A stretch of 41,102 nt of DNA from Clostridia bacterium (GTDB lineage Bacteria; Bacillota; Clostridia; Oscillospirales; CAG-272): positions 1 through 41,102 of the forward strand of contig JAFTSW010000045.1 in assembly GCA_017467085.1 (NCBI GenBank). The letters are read 5' to 3'. Position 1 is the first letter of the stretch. Each line of letters starts with the position of its first letter. Positions 1 to 7,665 of the stretch are shown in pieces. The translations under genes and the position numbers were made by a program. Below the pieces are notes generated by a model, which ran no database searches, was not told the DNA's origin, and worked only from the letters and a program-made list of their open reading frames with translations.

Positions 1-1
1 T

Positions 2-43
2 AACACAAAAGTCCTTGATTTTCAAGGGCTTTTCGTGTTTTTA
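2..43. terminator. Bidirectional intrinsic terminator at the left edge
   Basis: A long hairpin: the left arm 2-18 pairs with 22-39 (one G-U pair and one bulged C at 34) around a 3-base loop, and a T run follows on the plus strand. The mirrored A-rich start means it could also stop minus-strand transcription. It has no intact gene beside it, so it probably belonged to a gene now lost or outside the window. Confidence 0.75.
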
Positions 44-238
44 GGGGTAAAAAACAACCCCCTTTCAACATTGCACCTTTTCCCCGAGCTTTTGGACTTG
101 AACTTGCGACATTTTCACACATTTGATGATTAACCGCTTTTCCAATACCTGCGGCGTGGTCATTATCTTTACCACAATCCGTATGAACAAGATTACGCCC
201 CCTAATGCGACCTTTTTCGGCGGAATAAGTAATTCATA
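44..238. other. Gene-free stretch with possible gene or tRNA debris
   Basis: No credible gene was found. The minus strand is open in one frame for about 50 codons over roughly 61-210 but has no ribosome binding site and reads like no family I know. On the minus strand, 110-94 reads GTCGCAAGTTCAAGTCC, which resembles the T-arm of a tRNA, but the flanks do not pair into a T stem and no cloverleaf can be folded. The best reading is debris, perhaps an old integration end. This is a guess. Confidence 0.3.
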
Positions 239-267
239 TTGACAGAGATATTGATTTATGCTATAAT
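239..267 (+). promoter_or_regulatory. Orphan consensus sigma-A promoter
   Basis: TTGACA (239-244), a 17-base spacer and TATAAT (262-267) form a perfect vegetative promoter on the plus strand. No plus-strand gene follows. Transcription would start near 274, pass an inverted repeat AGTGT-GCT-ACACT at 293-305, and run antisense into the 3' end of the EamA gene. It is most likely left over from a deleted gene, or drives an antisense RNA. Confidence 0.6.
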
Positions 268-343
268 CATACGATAATTGTGTTTATAGTATAGTGTGCT
301 ACACTTTTGAAATTTTTCCACAAAAAATTCCCCACAAAAAATA

Positions 344-1225
344 TCAACTCGATAAATTGGAATTTGACGTTTTTTCAAATTTTATCAATTCACCTATCAT
401 TGCACCGCCAATAATACATACAGCACCGACAATTTGTATTATTGTCATTTTTTCACCAAGCAATAAGACTGAAAAAATAACCGCTGATAAAGGTTCTAAA
501 TAACCACATACCGCAACTGTCTGTACGGGAAGTTTTGCAAGTGGCGAGAAATAGAGATAACAACCAATTCCTGTATTTAGTATGCCAAGTATCAAAACCC
601 AACTCCACGCAGTTGTAGGTACATTGATAATAAATCCTTGTTTAATTCCCATAAATACCGCAACGGTCAAGAAACTAACCACAAGTTGAATAACAGAGTT
701 TTCTATACCGCTGATATTTTTCGATTTCTTGTTGAGTGTTACCATAAAGAAATACATCACAGCCGACATTGCGCCACAGAACAATCCCCAAGTATTACTG
801 CTACTGACTGCATTACCATTTACAAGAAAAATACCAACAAGTACAACCACGAACCCCAATAGTTTAGGAGCGGTCAGTTTTTCACGAAAGATAATCGGCG
901 ATAACATCATTACAATAACCGGTCCGCAGTAATAAAGAAGCGATGACAAGCTCACTCCTATCTGTTGATATGATTCATATAAGAACATCCAACTCGTTCC
1001 CATAGCAATACCTGACAGAACAATGAAAATAGCATCTCTCTTGTATGTCTTAATATGAAACTTACCTTTACTAAGTAAGAATAGGACTAACAGCAAAATA
1101 CTGCCGATTAGTGTACGCAGAAACACTATTTCATAACTGTTCAGCGGTATATGACTTGCCACAATTCCGTTAAGACCAAACAGAAATAATGCAGATATAT
1201 ATTTAATAAATGCTTTACTTTGCAT
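344..1225 (-). CDS. EamA/DMT-superfamily transporter
   Basis: A predicted inner-membrane carrier of the drug/metabolite transporter superfamily, about 293 residues with some ten hydrophobic segments arranged as two EamA repeats. Typical landmarks are the N-terminal AALFLFG-like first helix, a conserved LYYCGPV segment near residue 90 and the GEKMT motif ahead of the last helices. Family members export amino acids or other metabolites; the substrate cannot be read from sequence. The frame is open from a TTG at 1243 and has ATGs at 1234 and 1225. I chose 1225 because AGAGAG lies about nine bases upstream of it, whereas it touches the ATG at 1234. The gene is clearly more AT-rich than the DNA right of 3.3 kb, which suggests transfer. 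Confidence 0.85.
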   Translation of the reverse strand: MQSKAFIKYISALFLFGLNGIVASHIPLNSYEIVFLRTLIGSILLLVLFLLSKGKFHIKTYKRDAIFIVLSGIAMGTSWMFLYESYQQIGVSLSSLLYYCGPVIVMMLSPIIFREKLTAPKLLGFVVVLVGIFLVNGNAVSSSNTWGLFCGAMSAVMYFFMVTLNKKSKNISGIENSVIQLVVSFLTVAVFMGIKQGFIINVPTTAWSWVLILGILNTGIGCYLYFSPLAKLPVQTVAVCGYLEPLSAVIFSVLLLGEKMTIIQIVGAVCIIGGAMIGELIKFEKTSNSNLSS

Positions 1226-1265
1226 TAGCGACATCTCTCTCAAATTCTTATTTATCGGTGAGTTT

Positions 1266-1294
1266 ATTATAACATAAAATAAAATTTAATTCAA
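1266..1294 (-). promoter_or_regulatory. Promoter of the EamA gene
   Basis: On the minus strand, TTGAAT (1294-1289), a 17-base spacer and TATAAT (1271-1266) lie 41 bases ahead of the chosen start. Confidence 0.7.
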
Positions 1295-1314
1295 GTTGTT
1301 TTGCGTGGTAAAAG

Positions 1315-1459
1315 AAAACTCGACTTATTAAAAGACGAGTTTTATGATTTATTCAATTAAAATCCCCGGCGACATCGCGCTTGACAGGCAGTAGCGCGAA
1401 GCGCGGCTGACGGCAACGTTTGCCGTTTTTGCTTGCAAAATGCTCGCGTCAAGCGAGCA
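1315..1459. repeat. Three consecutive small hairpins
   Basis: This spacer holds AAAACTCG/CGAGTTTT (1315-1322 with 1336-1343), ACGGCAA/TTGCCGT (1410-1416 with 1420-1426) followed by TTTTT, and TGCTCGC/GCGAGCA (1441-1447 with 1453-1459). The second has terminator form on the plus strand. No gene lies between 1226 and 1551. Confidence 0.6.
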
Positions 1460-1493
1460 AGAAAAACTCGCGATTTTGGGGAAAAGTTTTGCA

Positions 1494-1522
1494 TTGAAAA
1501 ACATATAAATTTGTGATATAAT
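1494..1522 (+). promoter_or_regulatory. Promoter of the rhamnosidase gene
   Basis: TTGAAA (1494-1499), a 17-base spacer and TATAAT (1517-1522). The ribosome binding site AGAGGAG (1538-1544) follows, seven bases before the ATG. Confidence 0.8.
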
Positions 1523-1551
1523 CAATAGGAAATCAACAGAGGAGATTTATC

Positions 1552-3351
1552 ATGGAACATAAATTTCAAGGGAAATGGATATCGAATGCAACCTTTGCCA
1601 ACCTACGTGCAAGAAACGTTTTTCATCGGCAGTTGGAAAAAGTATCCCTGGATTGCAGTGAGCATCGAAATCAACATGTTTTGTTCAGAAAATCTTTTCA
1701 TATAGACAGGGATTTTTCATCTGCAAAGATATATATTTCTGCGGATGATTACTATAAATTGTACATAAATGGACGTTTTATCGCGCAAGGACCGTCGCCA
1801 TCTTATCATTTTCAGTATAATTACAACGAGATTGACATAAGTGAATTCTTGGTTTGCGGAGATAATTTGATTGCGGTGCATACATTATACCAGGGATTGA
1901 TTAACCGAGTGTGGCAAAGCGGCGACTTGCGCCACGGGTTGATATGTGATGTCGTTGTTGATCATTCCGTGGTTCTTTCTTCGGATGAATCCTTCAAGGT
2001 GAGAGAACATTCGGGATACAGCGAAATGGGAACGTGCGGCTATCAAACGCAATTTCTTGAAAGGTATGACAGTCGTTCTGGCGAGGTGGATTTTGAAAAA
2101 GTCGATTTCGATGATAGCGAGTGGTCTTTTGCTGAAGAATGTCATTTCGACGATCACGCCATGGCGAAGCAAAATAGCCGTATGCTTGAATTTGAGAGGA
2201 TATCTCCTGAAAAAACGTCAGTAAACGGAAACCGTATTTTTTATGATTTTGGCGCAAATTATGTGGGATATCTGTCCGTCAGGGCAAAAGGAAGTTGCGG
2301 TGATGCCATTACGGTTCGCTGTGCGCAGGAGTTAAATGAGGACGGAAGGCTTCGGTTTGATTTGCGTGCAAACTGCAAGTATGAAGAAGAATGGATTCTT
2401 TCCGGCAGAGAGGATGTGTTGGATTGGTTCGATTATAAAGCTTTTCGATATGCTGAACTTGAAATTCCCGATTCGGTAGAAATAAAGGATGTTGTCTTTT
2501 TAGTTCGACATTATCCCTTTGATTTGAAAGCGCAACTAAAAAAGGAATATACGGATAGTGATGATTTAAGGCGCATTTGGAACCTTTGCATACATACTCA
2601 AAGGTACGGTGTCCAAGAAGTCATTCAGGATTGTATGGAGCGTGAGAAGGGATTTTATCTTGGAGATGGCTGCTATACCGCATTGACCAATATGATATTG
2701 ACAAAGGATGATGCAATGGTGCGAAAGCTCATTGACGATGCCTTTTCCTCAAGCTTTATCACCGAAACGCTTGTAACCTGTATGGATTGTTCCTTTATGC
2801 AGGAGATTGCAGAGTATCCTCTCATCATGGTTTCCCTTGTTATGTGGCATTATCGAATGAAGAATGATGTGGAATATTTGAGAAGCAATTATCCCAAAGT
2901 CGTTCGTTTGTTGGAGGCATATCGACGCGACTATGAAAAGGAAGGACTTTTAAGGGATCTTGATAAATGGTGCGTGGTCGAGTGGCCGAAGAATTTTCAG
3001 CATGGTTATGATGTCGATATTCGCGAGGGGCAGGTATGTAAGACGGCGCATATTTCGATTAATGCCTATTATCTCTACGCGATTCGTATCGCAAATGCGA
3101 TTGCCAAGGTTTTGGATGTTGAACCGTATCGTGATGAGGAACCGCTGTTATCCGCGTTTGATAAGGCGTTTTATGATTCGGGAAAAAATCTATTCCGAGA
3201 CGGCGAAAATAGTGATCATATTAGTTTGGTTGGAAACAGCTTTGCCTACGGCTTTAATCTTTGTCAAACAGGTCTGCCGTTTGGGAAAGGGGAACGGAGA
3301 TGGCCTGGGTTTTCTGCTTTTGATGGCTACGGGGGCGCCTTGCGCGTTTAA
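1552..3351 (+). CDS. GH78-like alpha-L-rhamnosidase, 3' end lost
   Basis: A GH78-type enzyme that would release terminal alpha-L-rhamnose from plant or microbial glycans. No signal peptide is visible, so it probably acts in the cytoplasm. Residues about 45-145 form the N-terminal beta domain (ISADDYYKLYINGRF, then a conserved QGPSPSYH segment). About 215-320 is a second beta domain. From about 340 runs the alpha/alpha barrel, with the DCMEREKGFYLGDG motif that corresponds to the DCPxRxE active-site region. Family resemblance stops at GNSFAYGFNLC, near residue 571 (base 3264). The last 28 residues are unrelated and are read through GH35 antisense sequence. The rest of the barrel and the C-terminal domain are missing, so it is probably inactive. 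Promoter and ribosome binding site are intact. Confidence 0.8.
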   Translation: MEHKFQGKWISNATFANLRARNVFHRQLEKVSLDCSEHRNQHVLFRKSFHIDRDFSSAKIYISADDYYKLYINGRFIAQGPSPSYHFQYNYNEIDISEFLVCGDNLIAVHTLYQGLINRVWQSGDLRHGLICDVVVDHSVVLSSDESFKVREHSGYSEMGTCGYQTQFLERYDSRSGEVDFEKVDFDDSEWSFAEECHFDDHAMAKQNSRMLEFERISPEKTSVNGNRIFYDFGANYVGYLSVRAKGSCGDAITVRCAQELNEDGRLRFDLRANCKYEEEWILSGREDVLDWFDYKAFRYAELEIPDSVEIKDVVFLVRHYPFDLKAQLKKEYTDSDDLRRIWNLCIHTQRYGVQEVIQDCMEREKGFYLGDGCYTALTNMILTKDDAMVRKLIDDAFSSSFITETLVTCMDCSFMQEIAEYPLIMVSLVMWHYRMKNDVEYLRSNYPKVVRLLEAYRRDYEKEGLLRDLDKWCVVEWPKNFQHGYDVDIREGQVCKTAHISINAYYLYAIRIANAIAKVLDVEPYRDEEPLLSAFDKAFYDSGKNLFRDGENSDHISLVGNSFAYGFNLCQTGLPFGKGERRWPGFSAFDGYGGALRV

Positions 3352-4369
3352 GATGCTCGTCAAGCACGTCGCGGCAAAGATAATATTTTTCCGTGGGCTC
3401 GCCGTTTTCCCCAATTAACGCATCTACGTCATAAGAGGTGGTGTGGGGGATATAGCGGGAGGGAGTGTCGGGACGGGGAGAATAGGATTTTCCGATATTG
3501 GCGCCGCCCATAAAGCCAAAGTTCGTTCCGCCCGCAAACATATAAAAGCAGACGTTGCCCCCAAGCTCCAGCGCCTCGCGGAAGGCAAGGGAGGTTTCCT
3601 CGGGCGGACGGTGGTAAAAGGGCTCGCCCCAGTGCATGGAACGCCCTGCCCAGAATTCGCCTATGAAGAAGGGCATACCGTCCTCCGTTTTCTGCGCTAT
3701 CTCCTTGGCAGGAAGGGAGGTTCCCGGCTTTGCGCGGAAATTGACGCCGAAAAAGAGTTGACGGTTGGCTCTGCCAAAGGTCAGAAGCTGGGCGTTATCC
3801 CCGTCGGTTGTATAAAGAGGAACATCGATGCCGTGTCCTACCAGCATATCCGCAAGGGCGTTCAGGTACTGACGGTCATTGCCGTAGGAGCCGTATTCAT
3901 TTTCCACCGCCACCGCCATAATGGGGCCGCCGTTGGTGGACAGATAGGGCAAAAGCATCGGAAGCAAACGGTCATAGTACGCCTTGACGGCGGCAAGAAA
4001 GCTTGGCTCCGAGGAGCGCACAACGAGCTTTCTTTCCTTTAATAGCCAGGCGGGAAGTCCCCCGAAGTCCCACTCCGAGCAGATAAAGGGAGAGGGGCGC
4101 AGCAGCACCTTTAAGCCCTTTTTTCCACAAAGCGCCAAAAAGCGCTCTAAGTCCAGCATACCCGAAAAGACGAACTTCCCTTGGGCGGGCTCGTGGGCGT
4201 TCCAGGGAACGTAGGTCTGCACCGTGTTGAGTCCAAAATCCAAGGCGAGGTCGAGTACCCTTTCCCATTTGCTCGGATGAATGCGAAAATAATGAATATC
4301 TCCTGCCAGAATACGGAAGGGCTCCCCGTCCATATAAAAGCTGCTTTTGTCGAAGGTTAAAAGGCTCAT
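3254..4369 (-). CDS. GH35 beta-galactosidase, 3' end lost
   Basis: A retaining glycoside hydrolase family 35 beta-galactosidase, releasing terminal beta-galactose. The TIM barrel is recognisable from AGDIHYFRI (22-30) and PWNAHEP (55-61). The acid/base is Glu158 in ENEYG and the nucleophile is Glu238 in FIGEFW. Family members usually run to about 580 residues or more. This one has 371, and resemblance ends at the SQTADLFD element that starts the C-terminal beta domains; the last few codons and the stop are antisense rhamnosidase sequence. Barrel and catalytic residues are present, so folding is uncertain rather than excluded. AAGGAG lies eight bases upstream of the ATG. It is divergent from the AraC gene at 4515, its likely regulator. 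No signal peptide is seen. Confidence 0.85.
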   Translation of the reverse strand: MSLLTFDKSSFYMDGEPFRILAGDIHYFRIHPSKWERVLDLALDFGLNTVQTYVPWNAHEPAQGKFVFSGMLDLERFLALCGKKGLKVLLRPSPFICSEWDFGGLPAWLLKERKLVVRSSEPSFLAAVKAYYDRLLPMLLPYLSTNGGPIMAVAVENEYGSYGNDRQYLNALADMLVGHGIDVPLYTTDGDNAQLLTFGRANRQLFFGVNFRAKPGTSLPAKEIAQKTEDGMPFFIGEFWAGRSMHWGEPFYHRPPEETSLAFREALELGGNVCFYMFAGGTNFGFMGGANIGKSYSPRPDTPSRYIPHTTSYDVDALIGENGEPTEKYYLCRDVLDEHLKRARRPRSHQKQKTQAISVPLSQTADLFDKD

Positions 4370-4401
4370 TGCGTTTTCTCCTTGTACGTTCTTGCAAGTC
4401 G

Positions 4402-4430
4402 ATTATAGCAAGGGAAGGGAAAAATATCCA
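4402..4430 (-). promoter_or_regulatory. Promoter of the GH35 gene
   Basis: On the minus strand, TGGATA (4430-4425), a 17-base spacer and TATAAT (4407-4402). Its -35 box overlaps one copy of a direct repeat GAAAAATAT (4419-4427). Confidence 0.65.
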
Positions 4431-4452
4431 TAGAAAAAGAAAAGAAAAATAT
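4419..4452 (+). repeat. Direct repeat GAAAAATAT, candidate AraC sites
   Basis: Two identical nine-base copies at 4419-4427 and 4444-4452, 25 bases apart. One overlaps the GH35 -35 box and the other abuts the AraC -35 box (4452-4457). AraC-family proteins commonly bind direct repeats in such positions; binding here is inferred. Confidence 0.4.
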
Positions 4453-4480
4453 GGACAAAAGTATTTTTTTGTGCTATGAT
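4452..4480 (+). promoter_or_regulatory. Promoter of the AraC gene at 4515
   Basis: TGGACA (4452-4457), a 17-base spacer and TATGAT (4475-4480). Confidence 0.7.
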
Positions 4481-4514
4481 AGGTGTAGGATTTGAATGAC
4501 AGGGAGGAAAGCCT

Positions 4515-5351
4515 ATGCGTTCGTTCTTTTATAAAAAGGTGGATAACAGCGATTTTTCTGCCGATAGATATATCCATATCAACAATTTTGGCTATTATGA
4601 GGATATTACGAATATGCAGGTGCGCCGTGAAAGGGGGCGCTTGGATTATCAGCTGATATATGTAAAAAAGGGCGAAATTCTCTTGGGGCAAGACGGCGAA
4701 AAGGAGCCCTTGCGTGAGGGAAGCGTCTGCCTGTTCCGCCCCAAGGAGGCGCAGCTTTACAGCGTCAGCGGCAGCTTGACTACCTATTATTGGATTCATT
4801 TCTCAGGCAGGGAGGTGGAGCCGATGCTTGCCTTTTTTCAGAAAAGGGCGTATGCCGTCGGCGCCTTTCCCGCATTTGAATACTTTTGCCAGGGAACGGC
4901 AGAGGAGCTATATGCGGACGCTGACTTCACCGAGCTTTTGTACGAAGGGCGGCTGATAGCGCTGATAGCCAGAATAGGGGAGCGAATTCATAGGGATAAA
5001 GCAAAGGCGCGAGGGCTTTCTATACTTCGCCCTGCCCTTGCCGCTATGCAGGCAGGCGGGCAAGAGCCGCTCTCTAACGAGGCGCTGGCGCGGCTTTGCG
5101 GACTGAGCAAAAGCTATTTTATGAAGGTGTTCCGTGATACGCTGGGCACCTCGCCCGGACAGCACTATGCTACGCTTACGGTGAATAAGGCGCGCTACCT
5201 TTTAATGAATTCGACCTACAACGTTGGCGAAATCGCGCGGCTCTGCGGCGTGGAGGATAGCCTCTATTTCAGTCGGCTTTTCAAGAAGCATACGGGGCTT
5301 TCCCCCAGAGAGTACCGCCGGCAAGGGCAGGAAAGGGCGCAAAGGGAATAA
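4515..5351 (+). CDS. AraC-family transcriptional regulator
   Basis: A 278-residue AraC/XylS regulator. Residues about 15-130 are the cupin-like ligand domain (VKKGEILLGQDG, a YYWIHFSG strand). Residues about 175-275 are the paired helix-turn-helix domain, with LSNEALARLCGLSKSYFMKVFRDTLG in two short blocks and the closing signature SRLFKKHTGLSPREYR. It should sense a sugar or glycan fragment and act on the divergent GH35 gene 145 bases away. A ribosome binding site (GGGAGGAAA) lies just before the ATG. No downstream partner is evident. Ligand unknown. Confidence 0.9.
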   Translation: MRSFFYKKVDNSDFSADRYIHINNFGYYEDITNMQVRRERGRLDYQLIYVKKGEILLGQDGEKEPLREGSVCLFRPKEAQLYSVSGSLTTYYWIHFSGREVEPMLAFFQKRAYAVGAFPAFEYFCQGTAEELYADADFTELLYEGRLIALIARIGERIHRDKAKARGLSILRPALAAMQAGGQEPLSNEALARLCGLSKSYFMKVFRDTLGTSPGQHYATLTVNKARYLLMNSTYNVGEIARLCGVEDSLYFSRLFKKHTGLSPREYRRQGQERAQRE

Positions 5352-5384
5352 TGATGTAATCGGAGCTATTCTGTTTACGGAAAG

Positions 5385-5445
5385 CGAGGCAAAACGCCGT
5401 AAAATCGGCGTATACTTTGGAGGCGTTCTCTTTTTTTACTGCTTG
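5385..5445 (+). promoter_or_regulatory. Alternative-hairpin leader or weak terminator
   Basis: ACGCCG-TAAAAT-CGGCGT forms one hairpin (about 5394-5411). The same left arm, AACGCC, could instead pair with GGCGTT just before a run of eight T. The layout resembles a terminator with a competing hairpin, placed after the AraC gene and before the XRE promoter. It may simply be an imperfect terminator. Confidence 0.35.
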
Positions 5446-5458
5446 AAATATTTTCAAG
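5442..5458. promoter_or_regulatory. Palindrome CTTGAAA-TAT-TTTCAAG
   Basis: A perfect seven-base inverted repeat with a three-base centre, 22 bases upstream of the -35 box of the XRE gene. It has the form of an operator for a dimeric regulator, possibly the XRE protein itself. Confidence 0.45.
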
Positions 5459-5479
5459 TGAGTTATTTGCGCAATTATC

Positions 5480-5508
5480 TTGCAATGAGGGGGCTCTTAC
5501 GCTATACT
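5480..5508 (+). promoter_or_regulatory. Promoter of the XRE-membrane gene
   Basis: TTGCAA (5480-5485), a 17-base spacer and TATACT (5503-5508). Confidence 0.65.
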
Positions 5509-5567
5509 ACCCGCAGGCGGCGGAGTCGATGAAACAAAAGTGAACCCGCAAGAAAGGATGTATGATT

Positions 5568-6638
5568 ATGATGGAAAATAGCTTCGGGAATTTTTTAAGA
5601 CAAAAAAGGCAGGAAAAGAGCTTGACGCAAAAGGAGCTGGCGAAGCGGCTTTTCGTTTCTGAATCGGCGGTGAGCAAGTGGGAAAAGGACGTGGCGCATC
5701 CCGACATCACGCTGCTTCCAAGGCTTGCGGAGATTTTGGACGTGACCGAGCACGAGCTTATAACGGCAAGCGTTGACAATCAGGCCAGAGAAGAAAGGCG
5801 ACAAGCAAAAAGATGGCGCGCGCTTTCCTTTTCCTGGAACCTGTTCTTCTATATTGCCTATGCCGCTGCGTTGATTCCCTGCTTTATATGCAATTTGGCA
5901 ATCGATAGAACGCTCTCTTGGTTCTGGATTGTGGCGGCGTCCTTGCTTCTCGGATTTACCTTTACCAATTTGCCCGGGCTGATAAAAAGACATAAGCTTG
6001 TTTTCGTTCCGTTATCGCAGTATTTTGCGCTGGTTGTGCTTTTGGGGGTGTGCTGTCTGTATACGAAGGGGAGTTGGTTCTGGATTCCTTCCTTGTCGGT
6101 GCTATTTGGCTTACTTTGTGTGTTCGTGCCTATCTATATCGCGAAATACGGTATTTTCTCAAAAATCAGAAAGTATAACGATTTTGTTTCGGTTGCGGTT
6201 GATTTTGCGATGCTGCAAATTCTTCTGTTGGTGATTCAAGCATACACCGCGGCAAGCGGATATGTCGGCGGCTGGTATCTGAAAATCGCGTTTCCCATTA
6301 CCCTTGCTGTCTATTTGGCGCTCAACGTCCTCTTATGTGTGCGGTTTCTGAAAGTCAATACATATATCAAGACGGGTGTTGTTTTGACCTTGGCAAATGC
6401 GTTTTTGTATCTGCCTCCTGCTTTTATAAGGGTAAGTGACCCTCTTTTACAGAGAGAAATAAATGACGCTAATATTTTTAAGGCGAACTTGCTTTCCTGG
6501 CAAGTGGGCGTGACGCTTGAGCAAAATATTCACCTGATTGTATGCCTAACGGCATTGACCGTAGCAGTTGCGTTTTTGGTAATAGGCTTCATTCTTCGGC
6601 GTGAAAGAAAAGAGAAGGGAAGCAATAGTCCCTTATGA
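5568..6638 (+). CDS. XRE-family HTH protein with membrane domain
   Basis: Residues about 6-65 are a lambda-repressor-type helix-turn-helix (FLRQKRQEKSLTQKELAKRL, then SESAVSKWEKDVAHPD). From about residue 85 the protein becomes hydrophobic, with eight or nine predicted membrane helices to the end. Such HTH-membrane fusions are common in Firmicutes and probably couple a membrane signal to DNA binding; no ligand can be named. Start: ATGs occur at 5562, 5568 and 5571. GAAAGGA (5552-5558) is nine bases from 5568, so I chose that one. It stands alone between a promoter at 5480 and a strong terminator at 6650. Confidence 0.8.
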   Translation: MMENSFGNFLRQKRQEKSLTQKELAKRLFVSESAVSKWEKDVAHPDITLLPRLAEILDVTEHELITASVDNQAREERRQAKRWRALSFSWNLFFYIAYAAALIPCFICNLAIDRTLSWFWIVAASLLLGFTFTNLPGLIKRHKLVFVPLSQYFALVVLLGVCCLYTKGSWFWIPSLSVLFGLLCVFVPIYIAKYGIFSKIRKYNDFVSVAVDFAMLQILLLVIQAYTAASGYVGGWYLKIAFPITLAVYLALNVLLCVRFLKVNTYIKTGVVLTLANAFLYLPPAFIRVSDPLLQREINDANIFKANLLSWQVGVTLEQNIHLIVCLTALTVAVAFLVIGFILRRERKEKGSNSPL

Positions 6639-6649
6639 GAGAGGGATAG

Positions 6650-6690
6650 AAAGCCGAGTGACGGGTAGTCACTCGGCTTTCGTTTTTGGT
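6650..6690. terminator. Bidirectional terminator
   Basis: A 12-base-pair stem, 6650-6661 with 6669-6680, and a T-rich tail. It is shared by the XRE gene and the convergent AraC gene, and it overlaps the AraC stop codon. Confidence 0.85.
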
Positions 6691-7586
6691 ATCGGTTTGT
6701 TCTGTGGGGTAGGGCGGTGCAGCCTTTGGTATTCCCTTGGGGAAATACCGAAATGAAGCTTGAAGGATTTGCTGAAGGAATACAGAGAGGCATAGCGCAA
6801 AAGCGCCGCGATTTCCGTAAACGAGAGCTTGCCCTCCTTGATTAACAGCTTGGCACGCTCTAATTTTTTGTCGGTTAAATACTGCGTCAGGGTGAGCTTG
6901 GTGGTTTGCTTGAATTTTGCGGACAGATAAGAATAATTGTGGTGAAAATGTGCGGCGACCTGCGTGAGATTTTCAATCGCAAACAAATGGCTGTCGATAT
7001 ACCGCATCACCTTGTGGCACAAAACCTCGCTTGGATTGGCGTGATTGGAAATGGGTGAAACCTGCTTATACAAGAACGCGCGCACGGTTAAAACGGTGAT
7101 AGCTTGCAGCAAGGCGGCAACAAGCGCCCCTTGCGCGTAGGCAGGGGAGGAAAATTCGCTGATAAGCATTTCCGTCAGGGGGGCGATGGCAGGGTCGTGG
7201 AAAATGCGCTTGTCGCTTTCGTAAAAGGTCTGGAAAATCTCATCAAAATTCTTTTTCACATCCTCGTCCTCCGTCCGAAAGGACAGAAAGGAAAATTTCA
7301 GAGGCGCATCGGGGTCGGATACGATTTTATGGATATCGTAGGGGAAGGACAAAAGAATGTCCCCCTCCTCGATGGGCGTCCTTTCCCGATTGGTGTAGAC
7401 CGTTCCCTTGCCCGACAAAGCAACCGTCAGCTCAAACCAATCAACGTGTGTGTGGGAGGGGATAACAGTTGTCCTGTCGCAAAACATTTTTCCCACTTGA
7501 TACAGGTAAGAGGAGCCAAAGGGCTGTGGGGTGGATATGAAGTCGTAATTGATGTGATAATTTTTGGCATTCATGTCTTTTTTCAT
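6669..7586 (-). CDS. AraC-family transcriptional regulator
   Basis: An AraC/XylS regulator of about 305 residues. The N-terminal half is a cupin-type sensor (FCDRTTVIPSHTHVDWFEL, GDILLSFPYDIHKI). The last 100 residues are the double helix-turn-helix (NLTQVAAHFHHNYSYLSAKF, then SFTEIAALLRYASLYSFSKS, closing FGISPREYQRLH). It is divergent from the oxidoreductase pair at 7797-9712, its likely target. The start is uncertain: the frame is open to 7661, but a promoter with its -10 box at 7598-7593 would begin RNA close to the ATG at 7586, giving a leaderless or near-leaderless message. An ATG at 7574 is the alternative. Confidence 0.85.
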   Translation of the reverse strand: MKKDMNAKNYHINYDFISTPQPFGSSYLYQVGKMFCDRTTVIPSHTHVDWFELTVALSGKGTVYTNRERTPIEEGDILLSFPYDIHKIVSDPDAPLKFSFLSFRTEDEDVKKNFDEIFQTFYESDKRIFHDPAIAPLTEMLISEFSSPAYAQGALVAALLQAITVLTVRAFLYKQVSPISNHANPSEVLCHKVMRYIDSHLFAIENLTQVAAHFHHNYSYLSAKFKQTTKLTLTQYLTDKKLERAKLLIKEGKLSFTEIAALLRYASLYSFSKSFKLHFGISPREYQRLHRPTPQNKPIPKTKAE

Positions 7587-7592
7587 ACTGTC

Positions 7593-7621
7593 ATTATAGC
7601 AGGAAAAATAAAACAAGACAA
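7593..7621 (-). promoter_or_regulatory. Promoter of the AraC gene at 6669-7586
   Basis: On the minus strand, TTGTCT (7621-7616), a 17-base spacer and TATAAT (7598-7593). The start of transcription would fall at or next to the ATG at 7586. Confidence 0.55.
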
Positions 7622-7665
7622 GTGCTTTTGGATAAAAATCCCGAATTTTTCGAAAAAACACAAAA

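Noticed and set aside
294..503. A 69-codon plus-strand frame after the orphan promoter
   Set aside because: It has no ribosome binding site, overlaps the EamA 3' end antisense and resembles nothing.
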